Origin: Vicinamibacterales bacterium
GTDB taxonomy: Bacteria; Acidobacteriota; Vicinamibacteria; Vicinamibacterales; UBA8438
Direction: 5' to 3'
Assembly: GCA_029940535.1 (NCBI GenBank)
Contig: JAPYUM010000011.1
Span: 1 to 59,885, forward strand
DNA length: 59,885 bases
The notes under the pieces were generated by a model. That model was not told where the DNA came from. It saw only the letters and a program-made list of their open reading frames with translations, and did not search any database. Of the stretch, positions 44,076 to 52,871 are shown in pieces. Both the position numbers and the translations under genes were made by a program. Within the stretch, counting starts at the first letter, position 1. The number at the start of each line of letters is the position of its first letter.

Positions 44076-44178
44076 GTTTTCTGACGAGGCGTCCGTCTGG
44101 CTAGGCGCGAGGAGGGAGCATGCAGGCGGCATGTGACCGACGAAGCAACACCGCCAGACGGGCGCCTCGTCGGAAAAC
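44076..44178 (-). repeat. Dispersed 103-bp inverted-repeat element, family 1, copy B
   Basis: Same length as copy A and about 96% identical by eye, on the opposite strand. In gene orientation it starts on the base after the TAG stop of the sigma-54 regulator gene (stop at 44179-44181), as copy A does behind the GNAT gene. Confidence 0.85.
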
Positions 44179-45594
44179 CTATTTATTGGACGCGCGGCGG
44201 AGGTCATGCCGCCGCATGATTTTCAGAAGACTGGAGTGGTCGGCGAGACCGAGCTGACGAGCGGTCTGGGAGATGTGCCATTGGTTGGCGTCGAGTGCGT
44301 CGACGACGATGCGGCGCTCGGCCTGGAGCCTGAGCTCTTTCAGGGTCGACTGGTCGGGGAGTGCCCCGGGTGGCTCAGCCTCACCCTGTTCACGTATTTC
44401 CTCTGGGATGTCGTCGAGGCCGAGCTGCAGACCGTCGGTCGCGATCACCATCCGCTCGAGACAGTTTCTGATCTCGCGTACGTTGTTTCTGGCCCAGTCA
44501 TACCGGGCGAGTCGCGCCACCACCTCGGGCGGCGCACTGATCGGACGTACGCCGAAGCGGGTCGTAATGTCGACCAGCAGATGCTCCACCAGCTGCGGCA
44601 AATCTGACAGCCGCTCCCGGAGGGGTGGGACGCGGATGATGTGGACGTTGAGGCGATAGAACAGATCCTGACGAAAGGTCCCCGCCTCCACTTCACGCTC
44701 GAGATCGCGGTTGGTGGCGGCGACGATGCGAGCCCGCACCCGCGTCGGACGGTCTCCGCCCACGCGAGTCACGGTGTGGTCTTCCAGCACACGCAGCAAC
44801 TTGGCTTGCACCGACGCCGGCAGCTCGCCGACCTCGTCGAGGAACAGGGTGCCGGCGGCCGCGGTCTCGAACGCTCCCTTCCGCAAACGATCCGCCCCGG
44901 TGAACGCGCCCCGCTCGTGTCCGAATAACTCGCTCTCCACCAAATGCTCCGGCAACGCCGCACTGTTGACCACGACCAACGGGTGTTTCTCACCGGCGCC
45001 GAGCCGGTGCAACTCGCGCGCCACCAGTTCCTTTCCCGTTCCACTCTCGCCCAGGATCAACACGCCGCTGGGAATCGGGGCCAATTTCTCGATGAGCCCG
45101 CGGAGCATACGCATCGGCATACTGTCACCGATCAGCGGGGTCTCGGCCCCGGCACGCCCCCGCAGCGTCTTGAGCTCGGCCAACATGCGCCCTCGCGACA
45201 CCGCCTGTGCGATCTCCTGCACCACGCGCTCGATGTGCTCGGCCTTGTCGATAAAACCCAGGGCTCCTTGTCGAACCGCTTGCACGCATCGGTCGTACGA
45301 ACCGGTGCCGGTGTAGACGATGACCGGTGTCTCGATGCCGCGCTGCTTCATCGTCCGGAGCACCTCGAACCCATCCGTTCCCGGCATCTCCAGGTCCAGC
45401 ACCACGCAATCAACCGGCTCCCGACTCAGTACCTCAAGGGCCTCGTCGCCCGTGGCGGCGATGCACGTGTGGTAGCCCCCGACGCGCCTCAGGTCATAGG
45501 CATAGTGCTCTGCCATCACCGGCACGTCGTCGACGACGAGCACGTGGATCATCTCGCGCCGTTCCGTTTCCGTGGCTCGAGGTTCACTCGACAT
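44179..45594 (-). CDS. Sigma-54-dependent response regulator (NtrC type)
   Basis: A 471-residue activator. A receiver domain (15-130) has the phospho-acceptor Asp67 in CVVLDLEMPG and the conserved Thr/Lys region. An AAA+ domain follows with Walker A GESGTGKE (about 185), the sigma-54-contacting GAFTGA loop (about 232), Walker B GTLFLDEVGEL and the arginine-containing RQDLFYRLNV. The C-terminus is a Fis-like helix-turn-helix (QTARQLGLADHSSLLKIMRRH). The start overlaps the sensor kinase stop by 11 bp. It should activate promoters of the -24/-12 type when phosphorylated by that kinase. Confidence 0.92.
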   Translation of the reverse strand: MSSEPRATETERREMIHVLVVDDVPVMAEHYAYDLRRVGGYHTCIAATGDEALEVLSREPVDCVVLDLEMPGTDGFEVLRTMKQRGIETPVIVYTGTGSYDRCVQAVRQGALGFIDKAEHIERVVQEIAQAVSRGRMLAELKTLRGRAGAETPLIGDSMPMRMLRGLIEKLAPIPSGVLILGESGTGKELVARELHRLGAGEKHPLVVVNSAALPEHLVESELFGHERGAFTGADRLRKGAFETAAAGTLFLDEVGELPASVQAKLLRVLEDHTVTRVGGDRPTRVRARIVAATNRDLEREVEAGTFRQDLFYRLNVHIIRVPPLRERLSDLPQLVEHLLVDITTRFGVRPISAPPEVVARLARYDWARNNVREIRNCLERMVIATDGLQLGLDDIPEEIREQGEAEPPGALPDQSTLKELRLQAERRIVVDALDANQWHISQTARQLGLADHSSLLKIMRRHDLRRASNK

Positions 45595-47359
45595 GGTCGA
45601 CCTGGGGCTCGGACCGGCGTGGGCTCGCTGGCGCGGCCGGAATGTCGACGGTTACCTGTGTGCCCTCGCCGAGTTCGCTGGCCACGCGAACGGTGCCTTC
45701 GAGGTCAAGCACGAGACGACGCACGATCGAGAGCCCGAGGCCGGTACCGGTTGGTTTGGTCGTGTAGAAATCGGTAAACACTTTCGACGCCTCGGTGTCA
45801 CTCATTCCGCACCCGTCGTCGGCGACCGTCAGCCGCGCCGTCGCCCGACCCGCGTCGTGCACTCGCGCGGTCACAATCGTAACGGCGCCGCGGCCGCCGG
45901 TCAGACTGTCAACCGCGTTGGCGATCAGGTTATCCAAGATACGCCTCACCGCCACTGGGTCTCCAACGATCGCCGGCACGTCCTCGGCCAGGCGTCCCCG
46001 GAGCACGGCGTGCGGACCATGCGACACGTGCATGGCCTCGCTCGCGATCGTGTTCAGGTCGCACATCCGGCGCTCTGGGGCGGGTGACAAACGCCCATAG
46101 TTCGTGGCCAGCGTCTCGAGGTAATCGATGCTCGCGTCGATGGTGCCGCGGCGCTCATCAAACACGGTCGCCAGGGCGGTCGGATCATGACGATCGACCT
46201 GCGACAGGTGGCGGAACACGTTGCGCAGCGGAATCAGCCCGTTCTTGATGTCGTGGGTCACCTGACGGGCCATCTGCCCGACCGCCGCCCTGTGCTCAGC
46301 CTCCCGGAGCTGGCGCCGGCTCGTCTTGAGTCGCGTAGTCAAGTCCCCAAGCAACCGGGACAGGATACCGATCTCGTCGCCGCCTCGAGCATCGAAGTCG
46401 ATGTCGAGACGATCGAGGTCCAACGTCGCCGTTTTCTCGGCCAAGGCGGCGAGCGGCCGACTCACCCGCAAGGACAACCATGCCGCCAGCACCAGCGCCA
46501 CCACGGAGGTGGTCACCGCCGCGCCGATGAACCAGGTATCGACACGTCCCACCAACAACCGGAGGGGCTCGAGCGTGTGGGTCACCAATACCTGGGCCGT
46601 TGCGACCGGTGGGCGTTCGCCATCGGCCCCCATGACCGTAACCTCGAGGCGCCCCGCGATGAGGTCGTCGAGGCCAACTGCGCCGTCAGGGGGTACGACC
46701 GACAGTTCGGCCAACCGTGGCACCAAGGCGGGACTCGATGACACCTCCAACCCCGGATACACCAGTGAGACCGATACCTCTCGGTCTCGAGCGAGTCGCT
46801 GGAAGAACCGCCGATCGAGGGACACGCCACCGACCATGGTGAAGGCGCGCCCGCCTACCTCCAGTTCCTCGCCACGAACCAGCGCCATGAACGCGCCCTC
46901 CGGGGTACGAGCGGTCAGGAACGCGACGTCATCAGGGTTCGCCACGAGACGTCTCGCCAGCACTGGCGCCAATCGGCCATGCTCGTTGCGAAAGTGTCCA
47001 GAGCTGACGATACGGCCGTCTTGATCCTGAATCTGCAGGACCGACAGTCCGGTCAGCCCGATGACGACACCGGCATAGTCCAGCAGGTACTGGCGCTCGG
47101 ACTCTGCCCCCGCGACCGCGGCGGCGCGAAACCGGTTGTCGTTCTGCAACCCGTCGCCAAGCGCCACTAGTCGCTCCGTGATCCCATCGCTCTCGAGACG
47201 AAGGTCGGCTTCGATCGCCGACACCGTGGCCTCGATCCGTTGCCCGTACTCGTCCGACAACTGTCTCGACACTTCGCGACGCAGCCCGAACGCCAGCACG
47301 GCCAGCGACACGAGCGCGACGACAGCCACCGTCATCAGGAGTCGGGTACGGAAGCTCAT
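45584..47359 (-). CDS. Membrane sensor histidine kinase
   Basis: A 591-residue kinase. Two transmembrane helices (about 5-25 and 275-297) enclose a ~250-residue periplasmic sensor that looks like a Cache-type domain (GLSVLQIQDQDGRIVSSGHF, FTMVGGVSLDRRFF). A HAMP linker (298-350) precedes the H-box RQVTHDIKNGLIPLRN (His369), the N-box DNLIANAVDSLTGG and the G-boxes DDGCGM and GTGLGLSIVRRL. It sits between a periplasmic binding lipoprotein gene (3-bp gap) and the sigma-54 regulator gene (overlap), so the three form one signalling operon. Confidence 0.9.
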   Translation of the reverse strand: MSFRTRLLMTVAVVALVSLAVLAFGLRREVSRQLSDEYGQRIEATVSAIEADLRLESDGITERLVALGDGLQNDNRFRAAAVAGAESERQYLLDYAGVVIGLTGLSVLQIQDQDGRIVSSGHFRNEHGRLAPVLARRLVANPDDVAFLTARTPEGAFMALVRGEELEVGGRAFTMVGGVSLDRRFFQRLARDREVSVSLVYPGLEVSSSPALVPRLAELSVVPPDGAVGLDDLIAGRLEVTVMGADGERPPVATAQVLVTHTLEPLRLLVGRVDTWFIGAAVTTSVVALVLAAWLSLRVSRPLAALAEKTATLDLDRLDIDFDARGGDEIGILSRLLGDLTTRLKTSRRQLREAEHRAAVGQMARQVTHDIKNGLIPLRNVFRHLSQVDRHDPTALATVFDERRGTIDASIDYLETLATNYGRLSPAPERRMCDLNTIASEAMHVSHGPHAVLRGRLAEDVPAIVGDPVAVRRILDNLIANAVDSLTGGRGAVTIVTARVHDAGRATARLTVADDGCGMSDTEASKVFTDFYTTKPTGTGLGLSIVRRLVLDLEGTVRVASELGEGTQVTVDIPAAPASPRRSEPQVDHVE

Positions 47360-47362
47360 GAT

Positions 47363-49015
47363 CTACCGCACGCCATCCAGCCGCAGGGCACCATCCCACT
47401 CGACCTCGACGCCGGCTCGTCCCCGCCGGATCACGGCCCAGGTCCTGGTGTCTACCAGCGGGACCACGGCCGCATCAAGTGCCTCGGCGGAGCGCACGAG
47501 CCATGTCGCCCGGGATGTCAAGCTCCGCGCTGGCTGACACGGGCCGAACGGGCGACGGTCCAGCGCCAGAACGTAGCCACTGTCCAGACCGGCGGCCAGG
47601 GCGCGTTCGAAGTCGGCATGGCTGAGACCGACCGTGACGAGACCTGTCGCGCCAGTGGGAAACAGTGCGCGCATCAGCCTGGCATTGTCCGCCTCGTCAA
47701 ACGCGCTGAGCGCGACCAAACGAGCCGCCAGTCCTCCGGCGACCGGGTCATGGGCCGGGAACACCACCCGCTTGGCGTACACGCCGGCCCCCACGGGCCG
47801 GTTGCGAGTGTATGGAACGCCGGTCGCACAGTCGGCCGGCAACTCCCACCAGAACGTCCCTCTCGCCCCACGGGCTTCGCCCCGTACGGCATCGGTCGCC
47901 AGCGCCTGTCGGGTCGCCGCACCGATCACCGCCTGCCCCGAGCCGCGCGGTGGTTCGCGCGCCGGGGCCAACAGGACGTGGGTCCGGAGCCACGGGAGCG
48001 GCACGCGGCGGAATGCCGGCACGGTCGCGGCGTAGGACAGGACCGCGGGGTCGCGGGTGACCAACAGATCGACGGGCAGCTCGGTCGTCCGGCCAGCGTG
48101 GTTCGATCCGTCCGTCTGATCCAGCCTGTCCCGAAGGTCAGCTTCCGGCTCCACCAGAAACTGCACCAGCCCACTCCGCCTCGCCCCGGTCTCGCGACCA
48201 TCCCCGGCGTGGCGCCCAATCGTCACGACGTTGATCTCCCCGGACACCCTCGACTGATGGTCAATCACCCGGAGTCCGGTGGTCCCCAGCGGCCACGGGT
48301 TGCCGGACTGGCGAGTCGCAATCGCCAACGCGGGGTTGGCCAGCGCCCGCAGAGACGCTCGGCTGTCTGGGTCGTGCAGCGTGATGCCGATCACCCGCGG
48401 ATTGACCGCCACCATCGAGCGGACAAACCGTCGCACCCCGGGGCGAAGCGCGGCACCCCGCCCCGGCTCGCCCCACCCCGACAGCACGTGGGCGGTCGTC
48501 AGCGGGCTGCCATCGGAAAACCGAGCCTGCTCGTCGAGGGTGAGGACCCAGGTGGGCCCGGTCGGATCCAAACGCCAACTCGACGCCAGCCCCGGTTGCA
48601 GACGGCCATCACAGTCGACACGCACGAGCGTGTCATAGAGCTGCCTGAACAGAAACCGCTCGCTGTCGTTTCTCGGATACGGCGCGTGTGTCGGATCGAT
48701 GTGCTCCGACAGCGCCACCGTGCGAATGGGCGTACCGGCCGGCGAGACTAGGGAGCAGTCGGCCGCGACCGGTGCCGCCGCCGGTGGAGGATCGACCGCG
48801 GGCTCGGGCACCGTCGGCTCGGGCGTGACGGCGGCGGGTGGCGGCACGGCGACCGCGATCGGAGCCGGTTCCGGCTCGACCTGCGGCGCGACCGGCGCGG
48901 GGCGCGGCTCTGGCGGGGGCACGGCGGGAGCGGAGCGAGCACCGCAGGCCCACCCCGAGGCACTGATGCCGGCGACGCACGCGAGTCGAACGGCTATCAG
49001 TCGTGGCATCCCCAT
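47363..49015 (-). CDS. Peptide-binding-type (SBP_bac_5) lipoprotein, sensory
   Basis: A lipoprotein of about 550 residues. The ATG at 49015 follows GAGGG and opens a lipoprotein signal ending SGWAC; ATGs at 49009 and 49033 are alternatives. A long Pro/Glu/Ala-rich linker (about residues 30-95) tethers the binding part, which resembles oligopeptide/nickel-type solute-binding proteins: VALSEHIDPTHAPYPRND, FRQLYDTLVRVDCDGRLQPGLASSW, and TWVLTLDEQARFSDGSPLTTAHVL. No permease or ATPase genes are nearby; the kinase and regulator follow instead. It most likely presents a ligand to the kinase rather than feeding a transporter. The ligand is unknown. Confidence 0.75.
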   Translation of the reverse strand: MGMPRLIAVRLACVAGISASGWACGARSAPAVPPPEPRPAPVAPQVEPEPAPIAVAVPPPAAVTPEPTVPEPAVDPPPAAAPVAADCSLVSPAGTPIRTVALSEHIDPTHAPYPRNDSERFLFRQLYDTLVRVDCDGRLQPGLASSWRLDPTGPTWVLTLDEQARFSDGSPLTTAHVLSGWGEPGRGAALRPGVRRFVRSMVAVNPRVIGITLHDPDSRASLRALANPALAIATRQSGNPWPLGTTGLRVIDHQSRVSGEINVVTIGRHAGDGRETGARRSGLVQFLVEPEADLRDRLDQTDGSNHAGRTTELPVDLLVTRDPAVLSYAATVPAFRRVPLPWLRTHVLLAPAREPPRGSGQAVIGAATRQALATDAVRGEARGARGTFWWELPADCATGVPYTRNRPVGAGVYAKRVVFPAHDPVAGGLAARLVALSAFDEADNARLMRALFPTGATGLVTVGLSHADFERALAAGLDSGYVLALDRRPFGPCQPARSLTSRATWLVRSAEALDAAVVPLVDTRTWAVIRRGRAGVEVEWDGALRLDGVR

Positions 49016-49201
49016 CTGACCCTCAATCGCCATGATAGCGCGCGACCGCAGGGCACTGACCACTATCACCGTGCCATCTTGGGCGTCGCCGCACCCGTTC
49101 GACACGGCGAGGCGCGCACACCGGACGTCTACCACCCGTCGGGGAATACCCCGGACGCGCCGACGCCAGATGCGCCGACGCGCCCGGGTGTCGCCGTCCG
49201 C

Positions 49202-49900
49202 TTATCCCAGCACTCGGACGACCACCCGCCGGTTCATGGCCCGCCCGTCGACCGTATCGTTGGGCGCAATCGGTTTCTCCTCGCCGTAGCTAATCACGCT
49301 GATCTTGTGCAGGGGCAGTCGATGCTGCTCGTGCAAGTAGCGCCGCACCGACTCGGCCCGTTCCAACGCGAGCCGCGCGTTGTACTCCGCGGGGCCGGTC
49401 GCGTCAGCGTGGCCTTCGATCTCGAGGTGGGCCGGCGCGTCCAGCGATCGAACCCGATCCACGAGCTCGTCCAACCTGGCCGATACCGGGTCGGGCAGGG
49501 CCGCGTCCCCGAACCCGAAGTGCCCATGGTCTTCCGCCACGGTCACCTCGAACAGGAGCCGCTTGGCGGCGGCGTCGAGCCCGTCAGACACGCTCCGGGC
49601 GTCATTGGCCGTCATCTGAGCCAACCTGGCCGCGGTGGCCGCCGCGTGGGCGGTCTCCTGCGCACTCGCCGCCTGGTCATGGGCGTTCGTCGCGGTTTGG
49701 TCGACCTCGCGGATGTAGGCGGCATTGCGACCGGTGCTCAGGGTCGCGTCCTCGGCCACCCGCTCGACCTGCGTGACACGCTGCTCCACCTCTCGGGTCC
49801 TCTCGTCAACCGTTCTGGTGACGTACCCTCGTGTGGCGCAGCCAGTGGAACCAGCCAGAGCCAGCCCGGCGGCAACAACGATCAGGGAATGCGTGGGCAT
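49202..49900 (-). CDS. OmpA-family lipoprotein with coiled-coil stalk
   Basis: A 232-residue outer-membrane lipoprotein. GGAGG precedes the ATG; the lipobox ends at Cys21 (AGSTGC). Residues 25-110 are an Ala-rich coiled coil (RTREVEQRVTQVERVAEDA, AASAQETAHAAATAARLAQ) like Lpp/Pal-type stalks. The C-terminal OmpA domain has LEIEGHADATGPAEYN, ALERAESVRRYL and the terminal DGRAMNRRVVVRV, which bind peptidoglycan. It probably links outer membrane and cell wall. It appears monocistronic. Confidence 0.88.
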   Translation of the reverse strand: MPTHSLIVVAAGLALAGSTGCATRGYVTRTVDERTREVEQRVTQVERVAEDATLSTGRNAAYIREVDQTATNAHDQAASAQETAHAAATAARLAQMTANDARSVSDGLDAAAKRLLFEVTVAEDHGHFGFGDAALPDPVSARLDELVDRVRSLDAPAHLEIEGHADATGPAEYNARLALERAESVRRYLHEQHRLPLHKISVISYGEEKPIAPNDTVDGRAMNRRVVVRVLG

Positions 49901-50116
49901 GGGAGCCTCCTCTCTCTCGGGAGGATGTAACGCAAGGAGCGGACCACACGTGGACGGTCACACCTAGGCTCTTGTCTCGCAATGACTTAGTCGCATCAGG
50001 CGTCAGCCGTGGCGGCGCCGACGTGGTCTGCACGACACGCACAGAGCGGTTCGACTGTGTTCATCCGGACACCCCTTAGCCACGGTGCGTGGGTTGTGGA
50101 CCCGTGCAGGAATAGG

Positions 50117-50763
50117 TCAACCATTCCCGCGCGGGTCCTTGCGGAAGAGCGTCTCGCGGGAATGACTTCTGAGCAGCACGAATTCGTCGGCCGTCAGGGT
50201 GCCGAACATGCGGTGGATCTCTCGGGTCGCGAGGACTTCTCGCCGAGTGCGGGTCGCCGCGTACGTCTGCAGCCGCAACCGGTCGTCGGCCTCCAGCACG
50301 AAACGCGTGTAGTGGGAGAGTTCGATGGGCGTCGTCCCGAACAGCCCGTAGAGTACCCCTCCGGGCCTGAGGAGACCGGTCAGGCTCGCGGCCAAGGTGC
50401 GACTGGTCGGCACGTCGAGATAGTCAAAGAGGTCCCAGCACAGAATACCGCCACAGACTCGCGCGGCTGCAGCAAGTGGGACGCCAACGGGCCTACGTCC
50501 GGGTCACGCGCCCGCCCCCGGGCGTGCGCCTCCACGTTGGCAAACAGATCTTGGACATGGATCGTGCAGTCCAGCCGTTCGCTGAGGAACCCGACGTTCG
50601 AACCGACCACGGCGCCAAGATCGACGACGACTGGCGCCGCCCGGCGGGCCACTGCCGCCATGAACTTCGGCATGACGGTCGAACGTACGACGGTCCCGGG
50701 CCTGACCTGCGACACCTGGGATGCCGTGGCTCCATCGTCCCGGTCAAGCCGCCGCTTGAACAT
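50117..50763 (-). pseudogene. SAM-dependent methyltransferase-like gene, frameshifted
   Basis: Two frames make one protein. The upstream part (50763 to about 50455) has SAM-binding motif I, VVVDLGAVVGSNVGFLSERL. Around 50450-50460 the frame shifts: the first frame runs on as nonsense, while the other gives GGILCWDLFDYLDVPTSRTL, LTGLLRPGGVLYGLFG and the expected C-terminal strands to 50117. The join GGILCWDLFDYL is characteristic of class I methyltransferase motif IV. A single-base error in the assembly would give the same picture, so the call is pseudogene or sequencing error. Confidence 0.65.
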
Positions 50764-51336
50764 GCTTTGTGTCCCGTCTCAGCTGAGACGCACGATCCTA
50801 CGACGAAGCGGGCCTCGCTGAACGGGTCGACACACTGCCGCCCCTCGTGACGGGGCGGACCGCGTCGGCCCGCGCTCCAGCCGACGGCCGCGCTCTCGCC
50901 GCCCCAGGCACCTGGTCAGCCTGTTGCATGTCGATACTGCCACGGAAGTGGCAGCGGGTGGGGTCGTGTGTTCTGGCTCTTGTCGCTTCCACATGGTCAG
51001 GGCTCCGCTGGCGTGGCAGACGGCCGTCCACGCCGGATCATTGGCAACTGTGCAATATCTGAGACGGGACACTACTGACGCAGGAACCATGCCACGCCGA
51101 CGGATCACACGGCAGCCGGAGAACCGGCCGGGCAAGCGCGACGGGCGTGGGTACGGACCTATCTGGCGTGTCCGCGTCCACACGGCGGGTGTCGCGACGT
51201 GTGGCGCGCTGGACACGACGGTCACACCGACGACGCTCGTCCACGCGCGAAGTCGACTATGCTTGCGTCATCGAACCACCCAGCAGGGTGACGTGCGCCG
51301 ACGCGCCCGCGACCGTGATGTCGGCGGGAGGCTACG
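50764..51336. other. Intergenic region, nothing recognised
   Basis: A 573-bp gap between the broken methyltransferase and the PLP enzyme. Frames on both strands are open but Arg-rich, without ribosome sites or recognisable motifs. The last bases supply GGAGG for the downstream start. No hairpin with a T-run and no copy of either repeat family is seen. Confidence 0.5.
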
Positions 51337-52674
51337 ATGGGCAAGCATACGCAGCTCGGTCGACGGTCGTTTCTGAGAACGGCCGGAGCGACTGCAATCG
51401 CCGGAGCGGCGGGTGCCGCCCTGCCAACCGCGCCCGCTAGCGGCGGCCAGCAGCCACCGGGCGGCCGCTACGACTTCGACACCATCTACAGTCGCATCGG
51501 CACCGACTCGTCGAAGTGGGACGCCCAGATTGCCAAGTACGGCCGACGGCAGGTCGAGGTCGGCATGGGCACCGCCGACCAGGATTTCCGGATCGCCCCG
51601 GCTATCACACGCGCGCTCCGCGACCGCGTCGCTCACGAGAACTACGGCTATCTGACCAAACCCGAGTCGTATCTCGAATCGATCGTCGACTGGAACCAGC
51701 GTCGCTACGGTCTCGAGATCGCGCCTGAAACCATCTTGCACTCGGACGGGGTGCATCCGGCGATCATCAGCACCTTGCGTGCGTTCTGCCCTCCCGGCAG
51801 CAAGATCCTCCTCCAGACTCCGGGCTACAACGGCTTCTACACCGATATCCGCGTCGTGGGCGCCGTGGCCGAGGAATGCCCGCTGCGACTGTCGAACGGC
51901 CGGTACAGCATGGATTTCGAGGATCTCGAACGTCGAATCGACCACGACACCTACGCGTTCATTCTCTGCAACCCGCAAAATCCGACCGGCAACGTCTGGT
52001 CACGCGACGACCTGATGACCCTGGGTGAGATTTGTACCCGCCGCCGGGTCGTCGTCCTTGCCGATGAGATCCACTGTGACTTCGTGACCCGAGGGCACAC
52101 CTACACGCCGTACGCGACCCTCGACGACGAGGCGATCGTCCGCAACAGCATCACCTACAAGTCGGTCAGCAAATCGTTCAACCTCTCGAGCCTGAAGTGC
52201 GCCTACCTGTTCTCGACCAATCCGGACTACCTCGACCGGATTCGCGGCGCCGGACAGCACCGACAGGGCATCAACACCTTGGGCGTCGTCGCCGCCGAGG
52301 CCGCCTACAACGAGTGCGAAGGCTGGCTCGACCAACTGCTCGACTACATCGACGGCACGCAAGACCTGGTCGAGTCGTTCGTCGGTGCACGCGTGCCTCA
52401 CGTCCAGGTCGTCAAGCCCGAAGGCACCTTCTTGTCATGGCTGGATGTCAGCGAGGCTATCGACCGGGTCGATAGCGGCGATGTGGCAGAGAACGGTGAA
52501 ACGCCCGAACAACGGTTCCAGCGCTACCTGCTGGAGCAGGCCCACATCCACATCATTCCAGGATCCAGCTATGGCACCAGCGGGTCGGGCTGCATGCGGA
52601 TGAACATCGCGACGAGCCGGCAATTGGTTGAGCGGGCGTTGAGCAACCTGGCGAGCGCGATGGCGCGCGTCTAG
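51337..52674 (+). CDS. Tat-exported MalY/PatB-like PLP-dependent enzyme
   Basis: A 445-residue fold-type I aminotransferase-like protein, closest to the MalY/PatB (cystathionine beta-lyase, C-S lyase) group. A twin-arginine signal is clear (GRRSFLRTAGATAIAGAAG). Core motifs are YGYLTKPESYLESIVDWNQRR, ILHSDGVHPAII, CNPQNPTGNVW, LADEIHCDFV, Schiff-base Lys279 in YKSVSKSFNL, and a C-terminal MRMNIATSR with the substrate-carboxylate Arg. GGAGG precedes the ATG. Export of a folded PLP enzyme fits Tat; a periplasmic C-S lyase or transaminase is unusual. The substrate is unknown. Repeats from both families follow its stop. Confidence 0.85.
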   Translation: MGKHTQLGRRSFLRTAGATAIAGAAGAALPTAPASGGQQPPGGRYDFDTIYSRIGTDSSKWDAQIAKYGRRQVEVGMGTADQDFRIAPAITRALRDRVAHENYGYLTKPESYLESIVDWNQRRYGLEIAPETILHSDGVHPAIISTLRAFCPPGSKILLQTPGYNGFYTDIRVVGAVAEECPLRLSNGRYSMDFEDLERRIDHDTYAFILCNPQNPTGNVWSRDDLMTLGEICTRRRVVVLADEIHCDFVTRGHTYTPYATLDDEAIVRNSITYKSVSKSFNLSSLKCAYLFSTNPDYLDRIRGAGQHRQGINTLGVVAAEAAYNECEGWLDQLLDYIDGTQDLVESFVGARVPHVQVVKPEGTFLSWLDVSEAIDRVDSGDVAENGETPEQRFQRYLLEQAHIHIIPGSSYGTSGSGCMRMNIATSRQLVERALSNLASAMARV

Positions 52675-52680
52675 TAATTA

Positions 52681-52720
52681 GACGGGGCTGCGCCCCGAAC
52701 CCCCCGCGGGGCGCGCATTG
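52681..52720 (+). repeat. GC-rich palindromic repeat, family 2, copy 2
   Basis: GACGGGGCTGCGCCCCGAACC followed by a GC-rich hairpin and GCGCATTGT, matching the ends of 282-372 on the other strand. It includes the small hairpin GGGGC-TGC-GCCCC at 52684-52696. It starts six bases after the PLP-enzyme stop codon. Confidence 0.5.
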
Positions 52721-52722
52721 TG

Positions 52723-52762
52723 GTGCGCCTTCGCCTGGCCGACAGACGCCTCGTCAGAAAAC
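52723..52762 (+). repeat. Dispersed inverted-repeat element, family 1, partial copy D
   Basis: Only the 3' arm of the family 1 element is present (GCGCCT...GACAGACGCCTCGTCAGAAAAC), with the same orientation relative to its upstream gene as the full copies. The left arm seems replaced by the family 2 repeat just before it. Confidence 0.7.
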
Positions 52763-52871
52763 CCCTGGGACCGTTTTCAGCGACCTGCGAGTCTTCTGTC
52801 ACGGTGATTTGCGGCAAACGTCGGTCAGCACGGCACGCGAGTGGAGAGGCGAGCCGGTCCAGGAGAACCCT

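Noticed and set aside
47240-48751. 503-codon forward frame
   Set aside because: Antisense to the kinase and binding-lipoprotein genes; low-complexity Arg/Gln/Pro composition.
50924-51376. Forward and reverse frames in the 50.8-51.3 kb gap
   Set aside because: Arg-rich, no start signals, no motifs, and the forward one runs into a well-supported gene in another frame.
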